From Apoda limacodes (lineage: Eukaryota; Arthropoda; Insecta; Lepidoptera; Limacodidae): a stretch of DNA of 64,000 bases. Position numbers and translations under genes: made by a program. Of the stretch, positions 10,168-21,502 are shown one piece after another. Location of the stretch: positions 13,114,501 to 13,178,500 of the forward strand of contig OX291557.1 in the NCBI GenBank assembly GCA_946406115.1. Reading direction: 5' to 3'. The first letter of the stretch is position 1; every line of letters begins with the position of its first letter. The notes beneath the pieces were generated by a model, which saw only the letters and a program-made list of their open reading frames with translations, ran no database searches and was not told the DNA's origin.

Positions 10168-10252
10168 ATTCGAGAGAGTGTTGGGTTTATGTGCAGACAT
10201 ATTGAAGCGTAATATCGCGCAGTACAACAGTTTTGTGTCGCTCTCCGTCTAG
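10168..10252 (+). CDS. Pka-R1: PKA regulatory subunit type I, C-terminal exon
   Basis: The split codon AG|A gives Arg, then [20 protein letters not shown] and SFVSLSV followed by TAG at 10250-10252. This is the invariant C-terminus of animal RI subunits, so the gene ends here. No canonical AATAAA occurs in the next 400 bases; the transcript end cannot be placed. The Tc1-like element at 10658 begins 405 bases past the stop and may lie in the 3' UTR or just beyond. Confidence 0.96.
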
Positions 10253-10802
10253 CCGATGGTTAAGCAATGACTTTATCATAAACTTTCTATGTGATGAAGA
10301 AAGGGATATAAATCTGAAGTTCTGTGAATTTAGAGCTACGCCTTTCGGGGTCTTAGAACGGATTTCTTTGTTGGTGCTCAGTTGTCGATATAAACTCTCG
10401 TGAAATTGATAGTCGGGTTGAATAGATAGAGAGTAGAGTTTTATAAACTTTTTCATCTAGAAATAACAATTTTGTTACTTATAAAGTCGTTTTTATGTAA
10501 GAAAAATGTATAGTTTATTATACTTTAGGATTTTATTTTAACTTTACTTATCTAGTCTATTGAGTTGTTATACATAATAGCTACATAAATTTATAAAAAC
10601 ACCGTTGTTTACTTATGGAAGTATTCAGGTCGGGGTTTAATTGGGGCTTAGAATGTATAGTCGCGGTCAGAAAATGTTTACCACCTTAAGGATCACAATT
10701 GCATGCACACATTTAAGTCACTAGTTCTAAATGTCTTTTTCATAATAATTTGATTGACCATCGATTATCTTTTTTCTAATATGACAATCAATCGCTCTAG
10801 GA

Positions 10803-11201
10803 CAGGGATGGCGAACCTTTATTAATGAATATGCCATTTTCTATGAAAAAAACAATACTGTACCTATGACGTGCCGTCAAAAAATCTGGGTTACTTAATA
10901 ATAATAGAGAAAAATTAAACGAATTGCTGTTAACTTAAAGCTATTTCGATACTTGCAGCTCGAAATGTTGCTGTAAAGCAATCGAAATGATTACAGCAAT
11001 TGAAATATTTAATATTTATATTCAAATTAAAAAAAAAGTTAGTGTGATTTCTGCTGTTGCAAATTAGGTGCTAAAAATCTCACATTAGAGCAGGCTCGTA
11101 CTTTGTTACTAAGCAGTATGGAAGCTAAACTAGAGTTAGGTGAAAATAGAAATTTCATAAATGATTGGCGTGCCCGAATTGCCATGGGTTCGCCATCTCT
11201 G
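10803..11201. mobile_element. hAT-type MITE nested in the Tc1-like element
   Basis: 399 bp with inverted ends CAGGGATGGCGAACC and GGTTCGCCATCTCTG (one mismatch), flanked by the perfect 8 bp duplication CTCTAGGA at 10795-10802 and 11202-11209. Length, ends and 8 bp duplication fit a non-autonomous hAT element. No coding capacity. It inserted after the Tc1-like element. Confidence 0.93.
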
Positions 11202-11329
11202 CTCTAGGAGATGGACTGACTACTATCAAGTTTTAATATATAGAAAACCTTCTTTGAAAAAACTAATATTTTAGTTTTTTAAATAAGAATATGAAGAAAA
11301 AATAAAATAGACACTTCGAAAATCTTTAT

Positions 11330-12352
11330 TTAATATCTAGTATAACCTCCCTCTGCAGCTATGACGGCACGTAGTCTATCTCGCATTGATGCAACAAGAC
11401 GCGTGCATAGATCAGTACCTCTGATATCATCCCATACTTGAGCACAGTGTGATCTAAGAGCTTGAGGGTTTCTTTCATTTTGAAAGTCCCAGTGTTGAAC
11501 CATAAGCCCCCATAAATTTTCAATAGGGTTTAAATCAGCAGACCGAGCGGGCCATTGAATGGGACGAATGTCAAGGTGCAGGTTGAACCACGCCATAGTA
11601 GCATGGGCTGTGTGTATCCGTGCATTATTTTGAACGTAAGTAATGTGTGGGAATTCCGTTGCAGGATACACTACGCGCACAGTAGGCAGCATCACTTCTT
11701 CCAAAAAAGACACATAATTAATGACCGTAGCCCTATTCTCTAACGACGCCACTTCTCCGACGCCGTCAAGGCTCCACCCCCATAAGTTTACTGTAATGCG
11801 ACCTGACTCGTTTTGAGGCACAATATGACCTTCATCATACCGAGTTCGATTGTAGCGCCATAAAGTTAATCTTTCGATTTGGCTTGATTTACAAGTTTTT
11901 TCATCGGTAAATATAGTATTCGACCAATCAAAATCGAGATGTCGTCGCGCAAAGTTAAGCCGGGCTGTTTTGTGGTGAGGTTTCAGCTCCACTTTAATAG
12001 CATGGTGTTTGTAGTGTAGTCCAACATTGTGCAAAGCTCGTCGGATCGTCCGAGCACTCATACCATATAAAGCAGCAAAATAACTAGTTGGTGTGAAAAC
12101 ATTCTTTTCGTAACGACGAAAGATTTCTGTTATTTGCGCGGCGGTTAGTATCGGTCGTCGTCCTGAATTATTTCTATGATCTGTTATTTGCCCTTCTTCG
12201 CCGTGACGCCTAATCCAAAACCTCACAGTGAATCGCGATATATTGAGTTCTCGTGATATAGCACTAATACTATGTCCATCTTAGAAGAGAAATATTATTT
12301 CAGCCCTTTGCTCCAGGGTTAAACTTGCTATTTTATTTCGTTATGAAAAAAT
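11330..12352 (-). pseudogene. Tc1-like transposase, DD35E spacing, second Asp changed to Asn
   Basis: A 298-codon frame on the - strand carries the C-terminal part of the HTH region (RFWIRRHGEEGQITD), the GRRP hook and a DDE domain: first Asp in TIFTDEKT, second position in TYVQNNARIHTA, and Glu in DLNPIENLWG. The second catalytic residue is Asn where VQDNA is expected. Counting gives 35 residues between it and the Glu, one more than classical Tc1. Upstream, KIASLTLEQRAEIIFLF runs into a TAA at 12283-12281 before DGHSISAISRELN, so the N-terminal HTH is cut off and no ATG start remains. Either lesion alone should inactivate it. Confidence 0.9.
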
Positions 12353-12608
12353 CTTTTGTAAAATTTTACTCTTGTCAAAACGACGTTCAAACAATATTTT
12401 TTGATAAATGTCATTTCAACAAATAAAGATATTAGTTCCATTATCAAAGAGTGATCAATAATTCTTGTTGTTTTTCTCGATGCGTCATTTTGCATAATAG
12501 CTTTTGAAAGGTAATAAGTAACTTGATATGGCATTTTAGACTTAGTGAAAAAAGTGTGATATAGAATCTAATTTCAAAACTGGTAAACATTTTCTGACCG
12601 CGACCGTA

Positions 12609-15600
12609 CACACGCCGAAGATTTGGTATTAAAATTGTTATTTTTTTATTTGTGTGCTATTTATATAAATATTAGCATTGTTTGCTTACAATTTGAACGG
12701 GATTCAAGTTAATTTTTATACGGAACTAAAAAGGCGACTATCTTGTATCAGCCTTGTGATAAAATACTTCTTAGAGTACCTACTTATTATAAGTTTTTAA
12801 GTATCATTGTAAATACTATATGATGTCCTATGATGTGACGCACACACATATTGCGCAGTGGCTTATGTTTTTCGACAGTATCGTATCACTCCACTAAATA
12901 ATATAAACAATGTCGATTTTACCGCGAACATTTTGATAATTTTTTTTGTGTGTTGAGAGGGGTCCCTGAATGGTTAAGATTTACAATTGGCTGTAGCATC
13001 ATAACTTTAAGGGCATAACGTCTTACATTATTATACGCGACCTTACGACCCAGCCGTTGCGTAATTACATACGCAATATAGCATACATACGCTCAAATTA
13101 AATCTTAGCCTGAATATTGATAGGTATAACAATGTTACCATGCATTCAAATTTAATAAATTCCCTGTAAGGAATTACAATTAATTTATTTTATATGTATA
13201 TATATATTAAAACACTTGTGTATAAATTAACTTTTTCGTAATTTAGGTCGATGTTAAGAAACAAGAGAAATTCAAAAACGAAACTTGAAAATTCTCTGGT
13301 ACGTTTTGTTGTTTGATGTTTTTAAACAACACGATTGTAATCCTACATTACCTTCACGGGTACAACAGTCTTTGTGTTATACATAAACTGTGTATTAAAT
13401 GATATCGATACACTGTTATTATTTGTTTCTTGTTTACCCACTGGTGCCAACACACACTTGACCTTGGCGACTTGTAGCAAATAAGATCAATAAATCTATG
13501 ACACGTTAGCAACAGATTAAAAAACTCTAGATTGTAATTTAAGGATTTTGCATTACCTTAATACATAATAAAAAGAGAAAAAAAATATCACTAGATTTGC
13601 GTAGGGTGTGGGCGCCACGTAAGATGAGACTTCGCGAGCTGTAGAAGTAGGGTGTTTGCGCAGCTGTACAGTAACTCACAAGAATAGCAATACGTTTATT
13701 AAGGTGAGGCAACTACGGCGCATGCGCTATCGCCGTACCTCCCCTTCGTAGTTTATAATTTTTTTTAAAACCATTTTTATTCGCAAGTTGATAAGTAACA
13801 CCAGTACCGTGTCCGTAAAATTACAGCGGTGAGTAAGTGTGACAGGGAAAGACGAATCTAGTGCTATCTTGTTCCATTAGCCTTAGACTGGGGAAGTACC
13901 TCCACCTTACAGAAACCCGCGGCCACAATTACACTAACAATTTGTAGTGTTGTGTTCCTGGCGGTTAGTAAGGTTGCCAGAGGTCTTTGAGGATTCGCTG
14001 CGGGGACAGCGGTGGACCGGCGGTGCTCGTTACTGTCATTGCTCGGCGTAGACACGGCGTGCTGGTTCGGCGGTCAGGGAGACCTGATGAAACGGCTGTC
14101 TGCTGGCCGCCCGCAGGTTGAACGGGTTCCCGAACCCAGGGATCACTTAATCTCCGCCCTGGTAGGCTGATCTGCCAACCGGTGTAAAGTCTCTGAAGTA
14201 GTAGTCGTGCCGGAGAAGGAGACTGTTTGTATGGCGGCTATGTTGTTTTCCGCCGTTGTGTAGGTTCACATCGATGAAAAAGTGTGCCTCGAAACGCCAT
14301 AGTTTAGACGGGCTGCACACTGACTCCCTGATGAGGAGCAGTTTTTGAAGTTCTGGAAGTTTACCCATACTCACAGGCCTGTTTCGATCAAACCCCCTTA
14401 CATCACCTTCACCCCCGAGGACTCCTTCTGGGAGGTATATGGATATCAAATGGATTATCGCTTATAACTTTTTTATTTATGATTCTACGACTAAAAGTTG
14501 CTTAACAAAAGTTGTAGATAATTTTATTTGCAAGAAAAATATTTTTTTGTGAGACCTATAGTTTGGCAGATAAGTCTTAAAAACCATTTGAACTTCTTTT
14601 CCAAGATGGCGACCGTGGGACAAGGGTTGCAACCCCACAAATTCGGATTTAATTTAATTGGCTTTTACAATAACGGGGGTTATTTCCATTCTTTCTTCAT
14701 AACTAAAAAATAAAATTGCGTCCTCTGATAAACGCACGCTAAGCCCAAAAAAAAGGTAACATTTCAAACTATTTGTTAATTGATGCAGTGGATACCCCGA
14801 TCAGGGTGGGAGGGTTCAAAAAATAATATTTCATAACTTTGACGATTCAAAAGTGATTGTAAAATCCTAATTTGAATAAAACATTTTGACTTTAACTTTG
14901 AAACCACCTATTCCTCTGAGAAATTTTATTATAAATCATTCATTTTTTTAGTTAGTTTGAACCTCTAAAGATTTTGCCTTTCCCTAACTTTAGTGTTGAG
15001 GGTACACTTATGTGTATAAGAGAAACAAATAAACAATGTAAATATCATCAAACTTCGTACGCACAGACAGAAAATAATGTTTATTATAAATAACAATGGC
15101 CATTCTGGACTAGTCATGATCGAGTCTTGAAACGACATTTATATCACAATACAAAGTTATTGTTATTTTAGAAAACTGACTGATTTTTTAAAAAAGTTAG
15201 GAGTTATTTATTTTCCTATTTATTGACTGCAGTTTTGTAATGTTTCTTAAGAGAAGGCGATTCTTAAACTCAATAACAAGTAATTCTCGACAAATGTGTA
15301 TTAAAATATTTATATTTACAAAAATATAACCTCAAATCTTGTATTTTCTGTACACTTCTTTTCCAAACTTATTTTAAAAAGTATCAACCTATTTTTTTTT
15401 TATTCCTAAAGGCGAACAAGATGTGATATACCTTTGTGCAATTAATAGGGCTTAGCTAGTCCAATCATGTATGAAGAGTGTCCGTTGTTCTTTAGACATG
15501 CTTTAAACTAGGTACTATCAAAGAGTTATTCCGTCTGCACAATAAATATAATATTTAACATATTATGAGTTCCATCATGTTACTCACTAGCCGAGCATAA

Positions 15601-18600
15601 TTTACCTGGGTATTACTTCTGGTATTTTTCCGATTATGAAGTTCTTTCACTGCCAAATAAACATTTCTTGGCTTCTAGACAGACCAATCGTGAGGTGCGG
15701 TGCGCGGCGGACGAGGGACTGAACACTCCCAACTAGCCTGTCTTTCTTCACATATAGCTATTCGGAAACAGTCCGATAAGTGATACGTGTGGTCGCAATG
15801 CCATGAATATGTAGACGTTGCCGGATTTTTCACCAAAATCAAACTCGACAACCATCTGTATGAACGTGTACGCTGTCGTTCTTTCTAGTGATCTTGCAGT
15901 AAATGCAATCCCAAACCAACCTAGTTTTTTTTTTTAATTTTATTTTTACATAGGTACCCTTTACCCAAAGGATGTCTGGAAGAGATCGCTTTATAACGAT
16001 AAGCCCCCGTTTGTGATTTGTATTTAATTTATAATATTTTTTGTTATCTTTGTGCAATAAAATACATTAATATCATTAGTATTGACTCATTATTTGAATC
16101 AATTTGAAACTGCAACATCGCTACGTGTGGTCAATCGTAATACAATAATAATTCCATTAAGTTGAAATCCCTCTGGAGCATTTAACCAAATTCTTAATTT
16201 ACCAGATATTGGCGACTGACTAAATAAAATAATTGTATAGGCTGTGACACGGCTATACAAATCTTGGCTAATCTTAAAATCGGTTCTGTGTTCTTACCAT
16301 CAGGCGGACCGTAACCTTGTTTGCCACCTTAGTGGTAAGAAAAAAAAAACTTATATTATGTCAGTAAACAAAACGCGAGTTATTATTACCTACTACAAAT
16401 ATATTTTTTCTGGCTGAAACGTTATAAATATAAAATTTATGTAATGGTTTGGTTTAATTTTACTTAAAATTATTTAGTTCATTTTAATATTGAAATTACC
16501 ATTTTTGTGAGCATTTGAACCACAGAGCTATCCAGCGTCTAGTACCTGTATAGTACCTTTAAATTGCTATTTATTGAACATGGCCATCAGCACCACAGCA
16601 CTTAGACACGTCCACAGCTGAACCTTTGCCTCTTTCATATGTTTTTACAACTCCTGATCCGTGTGCATTCATCATTTTTTTCGGAGTCACTCTTCACTGC
16701 AGGAGCACAAGCCTCTCCTTGGAGAAGAAGGCTTAGACCATAGTCCCTTCCGCTAGCTCAGTGCAAATTGGCACGTTTGTCGTGTCAGTGGCAACTTAAC
16801 TTTCAGTTTTCAAGCTACCATATGACATATGACAACAGTCAGGAGGACCATTGATAGAACTAGGCCGTCCTAGGTCCCGTAAAACGGGGTGAATAGATAC
16901 AGCTATCAACTTCTACACTACACTGATTTTCTCAAATAATTTGTATGCAGGCTGTTATTAAAACATTCTAATTTTGTGACTGTTATTGTAATTTACCACA
17001 AAATAATGCACAAAACGCTTAAAAGATGTAAATGCTTTGTAAATTACGAAATAGGACGTGATTTCTATTTACCTGGAAACCGGGGCCAAAAGATACATTT
17101 GGGGTAAAACTTACTTTCAAGATCTACTTAGTTTTCGCTTAGGTTTTGTTTTAGGATTGGTGTATAAAGTTACTGTTGTGTTGTAGTGTGTATAAAAAAT
17201 ATTTTGTTTATTTCTGCATAACCATGGAATTTCCCTCTAGTAGCAGTTCATGAATTACTATAAGGATCTTTTTTTTAGTTTTGAATTTACTAAATTAACA
17301 ACACAATATTTATTAATAAAGACTGGTCGGCACAGCCATTGCAACTTTTGTTCCTTTGAATTTTAATGAGCTTCTTAAAAAATTAAATAATATTTACAAA
17401 AAAATTTGACAACCCTAAAATTCGTATTTCTATTAACTCCTTTTTCGTTGCTTTTACCCTTCAATCGTTTCTATTCACCTCGTTTCCCGTTCCTTATAAC
17501 CCCAAAGGCGTTTCTATTCACCCCTTATTCGTATCTATTCACCTCAAATTCAAGCAAAATTAGTAATGACCTGATTGTTTAATAAATTAGAATTCAAAGA
17601 AATATTGGTACTAGGGCAGTATATGACAGTAGTCAAGAAGCGAAACTGTCTAAATATAGATATAAATTCACAACAAGAAAACCGCGACAAACTAAGAAAA
17701 CCGCGACAAATTAATTTTTTAGAAGTTTTACCCGGTAAAATTCACTCGTAGGAACACGTTGAATCTTACTGACGTTTTTCTCTATGACATCTTGAAGTTT
17801 ATTTATATGTTGCCAGAATATAGGAATAATGTTGCTGTGTAAAAAATAAACTAGAGACAAGTTTATGAAACAACCAGATTTGTATTTCTATTCCCCCGTT
17901 TGACGGAACTGACCATACTCGACGTTGCTTTACTTTTTCCATCGTTTCCGATAGAGTGTGACTGGATCATAAACTTCTCATTTGTATTTTAAGGTAAATG
18001 CTACAAAATAAACGAGCCAATAATTTCTCATCACTTTTTTACCAGATAAAATTATATATTCATTGCTCTGTATCAATATTGACATAAGTACAATAGAATT
18101 TTCAGAAATATATAAGTAAATGTATAAGTGTCATCATACCAGACATTGTAGTGAAACGAGCATAACCTGAAGTTATTTAATTACCTATGTACCAATTTTA
18201 ACAAAGTTTGTTAAGGGAAAACTCGTTATTATTCTTATTCATTATAATAAATTAATCTCTGCTTAATGTAGCTACACGAACGATTAACAAATTATATCAT
18301 TCTAACCTATTATTTATTTATAAAAAACACGTAAAGGGGCAACCTCGAAATAGAACATGACCTAATGATTGTCTATACATGATCTGTTGATATATTACAT
18401 TAATTGATTTTCTGGTAGTACCAAAACATGATTGTATTACCATTACGTATTTTCAAAGTAATCACTGAATATTTTCATTTTTTCTTGGCATTTCAACTTC
18501 AACATCTTTACGAAAGATACATTTAAAAATAGTCTTATTTTTAGATTTTCGCTTTAGGTATTTGTATGTATTTAATTGATTAAGCGCTTACGTCCGAAAA

Positions 18601-18907
18601 ATTCAAGCATATGTTGTAGTTCTCCTTTTTACACACGTGAGAGGGTTTGAGTAGAAGCTCCGCTAGTAAATTAGGGCGTGGCTTACTAACCGGATTTCAG
18701 ATGATTTTAAGAAATAGGTATGTCTATTTTATGATGATAACGCACGACTTTTTCAAACATTTTACACACAAGACGCAGGCTGCTACTTCAGATTAATCAA
18801 ATCCTCAGACACGCATATCTCTTAAACACCCTTGGTTTCACGCGACTACGTCGTGATGAAATACACATATTACTGAAAGCGCCCTTAGTTTTGAACTAGC
18901 CTCTTAA
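12609..18907. other. Intergenic region without recognisable host gene
   Basis: 6.3 kb between the Tc1-like element and the oxt stop codon. Mostly AT-rich. 13560-14460 is GC-richer with two - strand open frames (100 and 63 codons) that match nothing I know; it is probably part of an unrecognised repeat. 14790-14915 is the 3' end of a LINE family also seen at 35890-36070 and 47690-47965. 16296-16350 carries the ggcggaccgtaac/tttgccacctta tail of the LINE at 57960. 16700-16790 resembles a dispersed repeat. Nothing supports a further gene. Confidence 0.6.
14790..14915 (+). repeat. LINE 3' end fragment (actttgactttgaa family)
   Basis: Matches 35890-36070 and 47690-47965 (both inverted) over gggagggttcaaaaaat, ttcataactttgacgattc, aaatcctaatttgaataaa and the terminal ttttgacttt repeats. 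At 35.9 kb the same block follows a LINE reading frame, so this is a severely 5'-truncated insertion. Confidence 0.65.
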
Positions 18908-18909
18908 AG

Positions 18910-20706
18910 TCATACTCTTTCAAGTCGTCCAGTAATTTTGTTAAGATTGCCTATTGATCCTTTAGGATCTGGCGCTAAAGAACTCCATTCTGTTGAAGAA
19001 CAATGTTCAAATGTATGACTACCACAAATAGTTTTTTCTTCTAAACTATTTTTAGAATCTATACATGATCCCAGTACACTGTAAAACTCAAAATTTAAGC
19101 TATCAATCCAATCTTTCAGATCCCGCTGTATTCTTTTAACATTGGAATGTGAAATCTTTTGCAACAAAAAACTTTCCTCTTCACTAGGCACAAAGTCTAT
19201 TAATTGTATTGAGTATTTTTTATAGGAACTCTGGGAGCCACCGTGAAGTATGTTACTTTCTTGATAGGAAATTTCTTTCCCAGAAAAATATGCTAATGGT
19301 GTTATAAGGAATTTACTAATAGCTATTGGACTGGACTGATCAAATAAACCTACTTTCCAGACTCCTGGTAACAGTGGAGCTCTAATATTAGGTTTTACAA
19401 AATTTGTTAGATTATTTTCATCTACATGTATTTCATTAACATCTGCAATGACACCTGCTGGATCTAACCATATTATTGTTAAATTTTGTTTTTCAATCTG
19501 CGAAGTCAACTGATATAGCAGAGTTGGCTCAGAAAGGGGTCCTAAAATATTACCTAGATTTCTAAAAGTTTGTTCTTTTTGATCATAATCAGAACTGACT
19601 CTGAATGTTTTAACACTATCTAAGTATTTTTTATCAAAATTCAATTCTAAATATTTTCTTGGTTTATACCAAGTTTCTACTAATACCTCAATGTCGCCTA
19701 TAAATGCATTATGTAATATTAAATTACCTTTATAAACGTCAGCATAACTATAAGAATTAATTTCAATTATTTCACCTATATTTAAACTACAACCTTTATC
19801 ACTTAATATCTTAGCATTATCACGCACAATGCTTCTAGCGTGTGTTAGAAGCATATCGTCAGTACTAGCCGTCAAATCTTTAGTATCATAAATATTTTGC
19901 CAATAAGCTTCTACATTATCTATCCGATAATGATCATCATAGCCTATGTATTGTTCTACTCTAGTTATTATTTCTTGATTTATTATAGGTTCAAACTTTC
20001 TAGCAAAAAATAACTGTCGATCTTTCGTACTCTGAATTCTAGGCCAATCTTCAGTACGGAAGTCATTCGGAGAACATCCACACCAATCCACGACATGTTT
20101 ATATTGACATTTGCAGCCCAACTTCCGCTTCCAATTTGTAACATGCAAATTATTATCCACGTAAGTATTGCAGAAATGTGAATTCCTCAGAACAGTGTGG
20201 AAAAAGGATTCAGCCGGTAATAGTGTATGCTGAAATATAACATCAAGACCAGACAATAACTCGTCTTGATCTCCAACAACATAAGAGACAAATTCGGCTG
20301 AGAGAGCTATCCAGTCACTTCCTCCGTCAATAACTATACCTCGTGGTAATTTTCTATCTCCTACGCGCCACATATGTGTTTCACATTCAATAAAAGTTTT
20401 ATCTAAGCCTTGTTTCTTAATAAATCTATGAACTTCACGTCCATGGGACTTTACAAAGTTTAAACCTTTATTAGCTGATAAAAAATTCTCCAAAGTACTC
20501 AAAGATTTGATCGGAAAATCACTTTCACTTAAATTAATCACAAAGTCCCACTGCCAGCCAAGTATGGAAAACTGTTTCATTGAAGACAGTAGCATTTTAA
20601 GTAGAGATGCACCACCCCATATTGTTGAATATCTCTCTGTAGCCAATTTTATGTTAGGGAATTGTGTTTCCAAAACAGATAATTTTCGGTGAAGGTAATT
20701 TTGTCT
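18910..20706 (-). CDS. oxt: Peptide O-xylosyltransferase, exon 4 (most of catalytic domain and C-terminus)
   Basis: Transfers xylose from UDP-xylose to Ser of proteoglycan core proteins, the first step of heparan and chondroitin sulfate synthesis, in the Golgi. This exon encodes residues 297-894: RQNYLHRKLS, IWGGASLL (325-332), NLSESDFP (354-361), VKSHGRE, IDGGSDW (422-428), LPAESFFHTVLRNS and the cysteine block LGCKCQYKHVVDWCGC, all hallmarks of GT14 xylosyltransferases, then the Xylo_C domain. The acceptor cag precedes 20706; the stop is TGA or TAA-type in frame at 18912-18910. Joined with exons 41204-40618, 33497-33355 and 21502-21345 it gives 895 codons including stop, phases matched, close to insect and vertebrate XYLT lengths. 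The gene appears intact. The frame carries on upstream of the first internal Met-like codon; the true start is in exon 1. Confidence 0.96.
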   Translation of the reverse strand, partial: RQNYLHRKLSVLETQFPNIKLATERYSTIWGGASLLKMLLSSMKQFSILGWQWDFVINLSESDFPIKSLSTLENFLSANKGLNFVKSHGREVHRFIKKQGLDKTFIECETHMWRVGDRKLPRGIVIDGGSDWIALSAEFVSYVVGDQDELLSGLDVIFQHTLLPAESFFHTVLRNSHFCNTYVDNNLHVTNWKRKLGCKCQYKHVVDWCGCSPNDFRTEDWPRIQSTKDRQLFFARKFEPIINQEIITRVEQYIGYDDHYRIDNVEAYWQNIYDTKDLTASTDDMLLTHARSIVRDNAKILSDKGCSLNIGEIIEINSYSYADVYKGNLILHNAFIGDIEVLVETWYKPRKYLELNFDKKYLDSVKTFRVSSDYDQKEQTFRNLGNILGPLSEPTLLYQLTSQIEKQNLTIIWLDPAGVIADVNEIHVDENNLTNFVKPNIRAPLLPGVWKVGLFDQSSPIAISKFLITPLAYFSGKEISYQESNILHGGSQSSYKKYSIQLIDFVPSEEESFLLQKISHSNVKRIQRDLKDWIDSLNFEFYSVLGSCIDSKNSLEEKTICGSHTFEHCSSTEWSSLAPDPKGSIGNLNKITGRLERV

Positions 20707-20773
20707 CTGTAAAGCAAAATAATAAAATCAAATTGGCAAATCAACCTTTTTAATCTATATATATATAAACGAA

Positions 20774-21027
20774 TCCCAGTTTCCCTTGGTCACGCCATAA
20801 CTTCCGAACGACTGCACCAAATTGAATAATTCTTCGTAGCCTAAGTATTGTGGGGACAAGAAAAAAAAGGGGTCAAGACTCGCGCACTAAGGGTAAACCG
20901 ATTGAAATGAAATTTTGGTTAAGTTTTGCACACGCCGGGGAAGGTTTCTGAATTAGTAGAACCCTTTCAGATTAGTGGCGCACCAGTTGTTTTAAAAAAG
21001 AGAAACAACGTTCGCGGGGTCAGCTAG
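20774..21027 (+). mobile_element. Helitron-like fragment in oxt intron 3
   Basis: Begins TC after A and ends GTCAGCTAG before T. It shares its last 25 bases with 7667-7883. Contains the words gactgcaccaaattga and ctcgcgcactaagg typical of a dispersed lepidopteran repeat. It sits in the 638 bp intron between oxt exons 3 and 4. Confidence 0.45.
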
Positions 21028-21344
21028 TTCTAAATAAATAGACATAAAATAGAATTGGATGGCAATTGTCTATTTAGACCTGTAAGAACAATCTTGGACA
21101 TTTAATTTTTGAAAATTAAATAAATGCCGGCCGCGAATACGCTGTAGGTGGTCCATTACAAAGGTCCAATTATGGATCACTTTTTGCACTGGAGCATTGC
21201 GATCAGTATATATTACGCGAGTAATGTTGGCTTACATTTTTATCCCGGCTACTTAAAAGTTTCCCGTACAAATCTCATGGCGTTGACAAAAAAGCAGTGG
21301 CTAGTTATTCAGTAAAAGTAAGAAAACCCGAGAATAATACTTAC

Positions 21345-21502
21345 AGCATCAATATGAATATAAAAATAATGGTTTGTACTGTAAAGAACATTAATCAGTC
21401 TGTGAACTTGTCGCAACGCACGACCATTTAGCGTTAAAAGAAAAATAATTCGTACTGGTCCTTCTTTGCCACTAAAAATCTCTGGTGTTCTTGGAGTAAA
21501 TT
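21345..21502 (-). CDS. oxt: Peptide O-xylosyltransferase, exon 3 (start of GT14 domain)
   Basis: Completes Lys from the single A of exon 2, then FTPRTPEIFSGKEGPVRIIF, LLTLNGRALRQVHRLINVLY and HYFYIHIDA, the N-terminal Rossmann-like start of the xylosyltransferase domain. The acceptor ttacag precedes 21502 and the donor gtaagt follows 21345. It ends in phase 0 and runs straight into RQNYLHRKL of exon 4. Confidence 0.95.

Larger units (their letters stand above)
10658..12606 (-). mobile_element. Tc1-like DNA transposon, 1.95 kb, with nested MITE
   Basis: The terminal inverted repeats start at 10658 and end at 12606, with the shared core GTCGCGGTCAG followed by aaaatgtttacca. TA flanks both sides (10656-10657, 12607-12608). 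The left end reads TAGTCGCGG and the right CGGTCGCGG, each one change from the CAGT start typical of Tc1 elements. The transposase gene is on the - strand and defective. A 399 bp hAT-type MITE is inserted between the left TIR and the gene. Confidence 0.93.

Noticed and set aside
1248..10252. Assignment of the cyclic-nucleotide-binding exons to the cGMP-dependent kinase foraging
   Set aside because: GTPRAATV in both cassettes and the C-terminal FVSLSV stop are specific to PKA type I regulatory subunits; no kinase domain follows.
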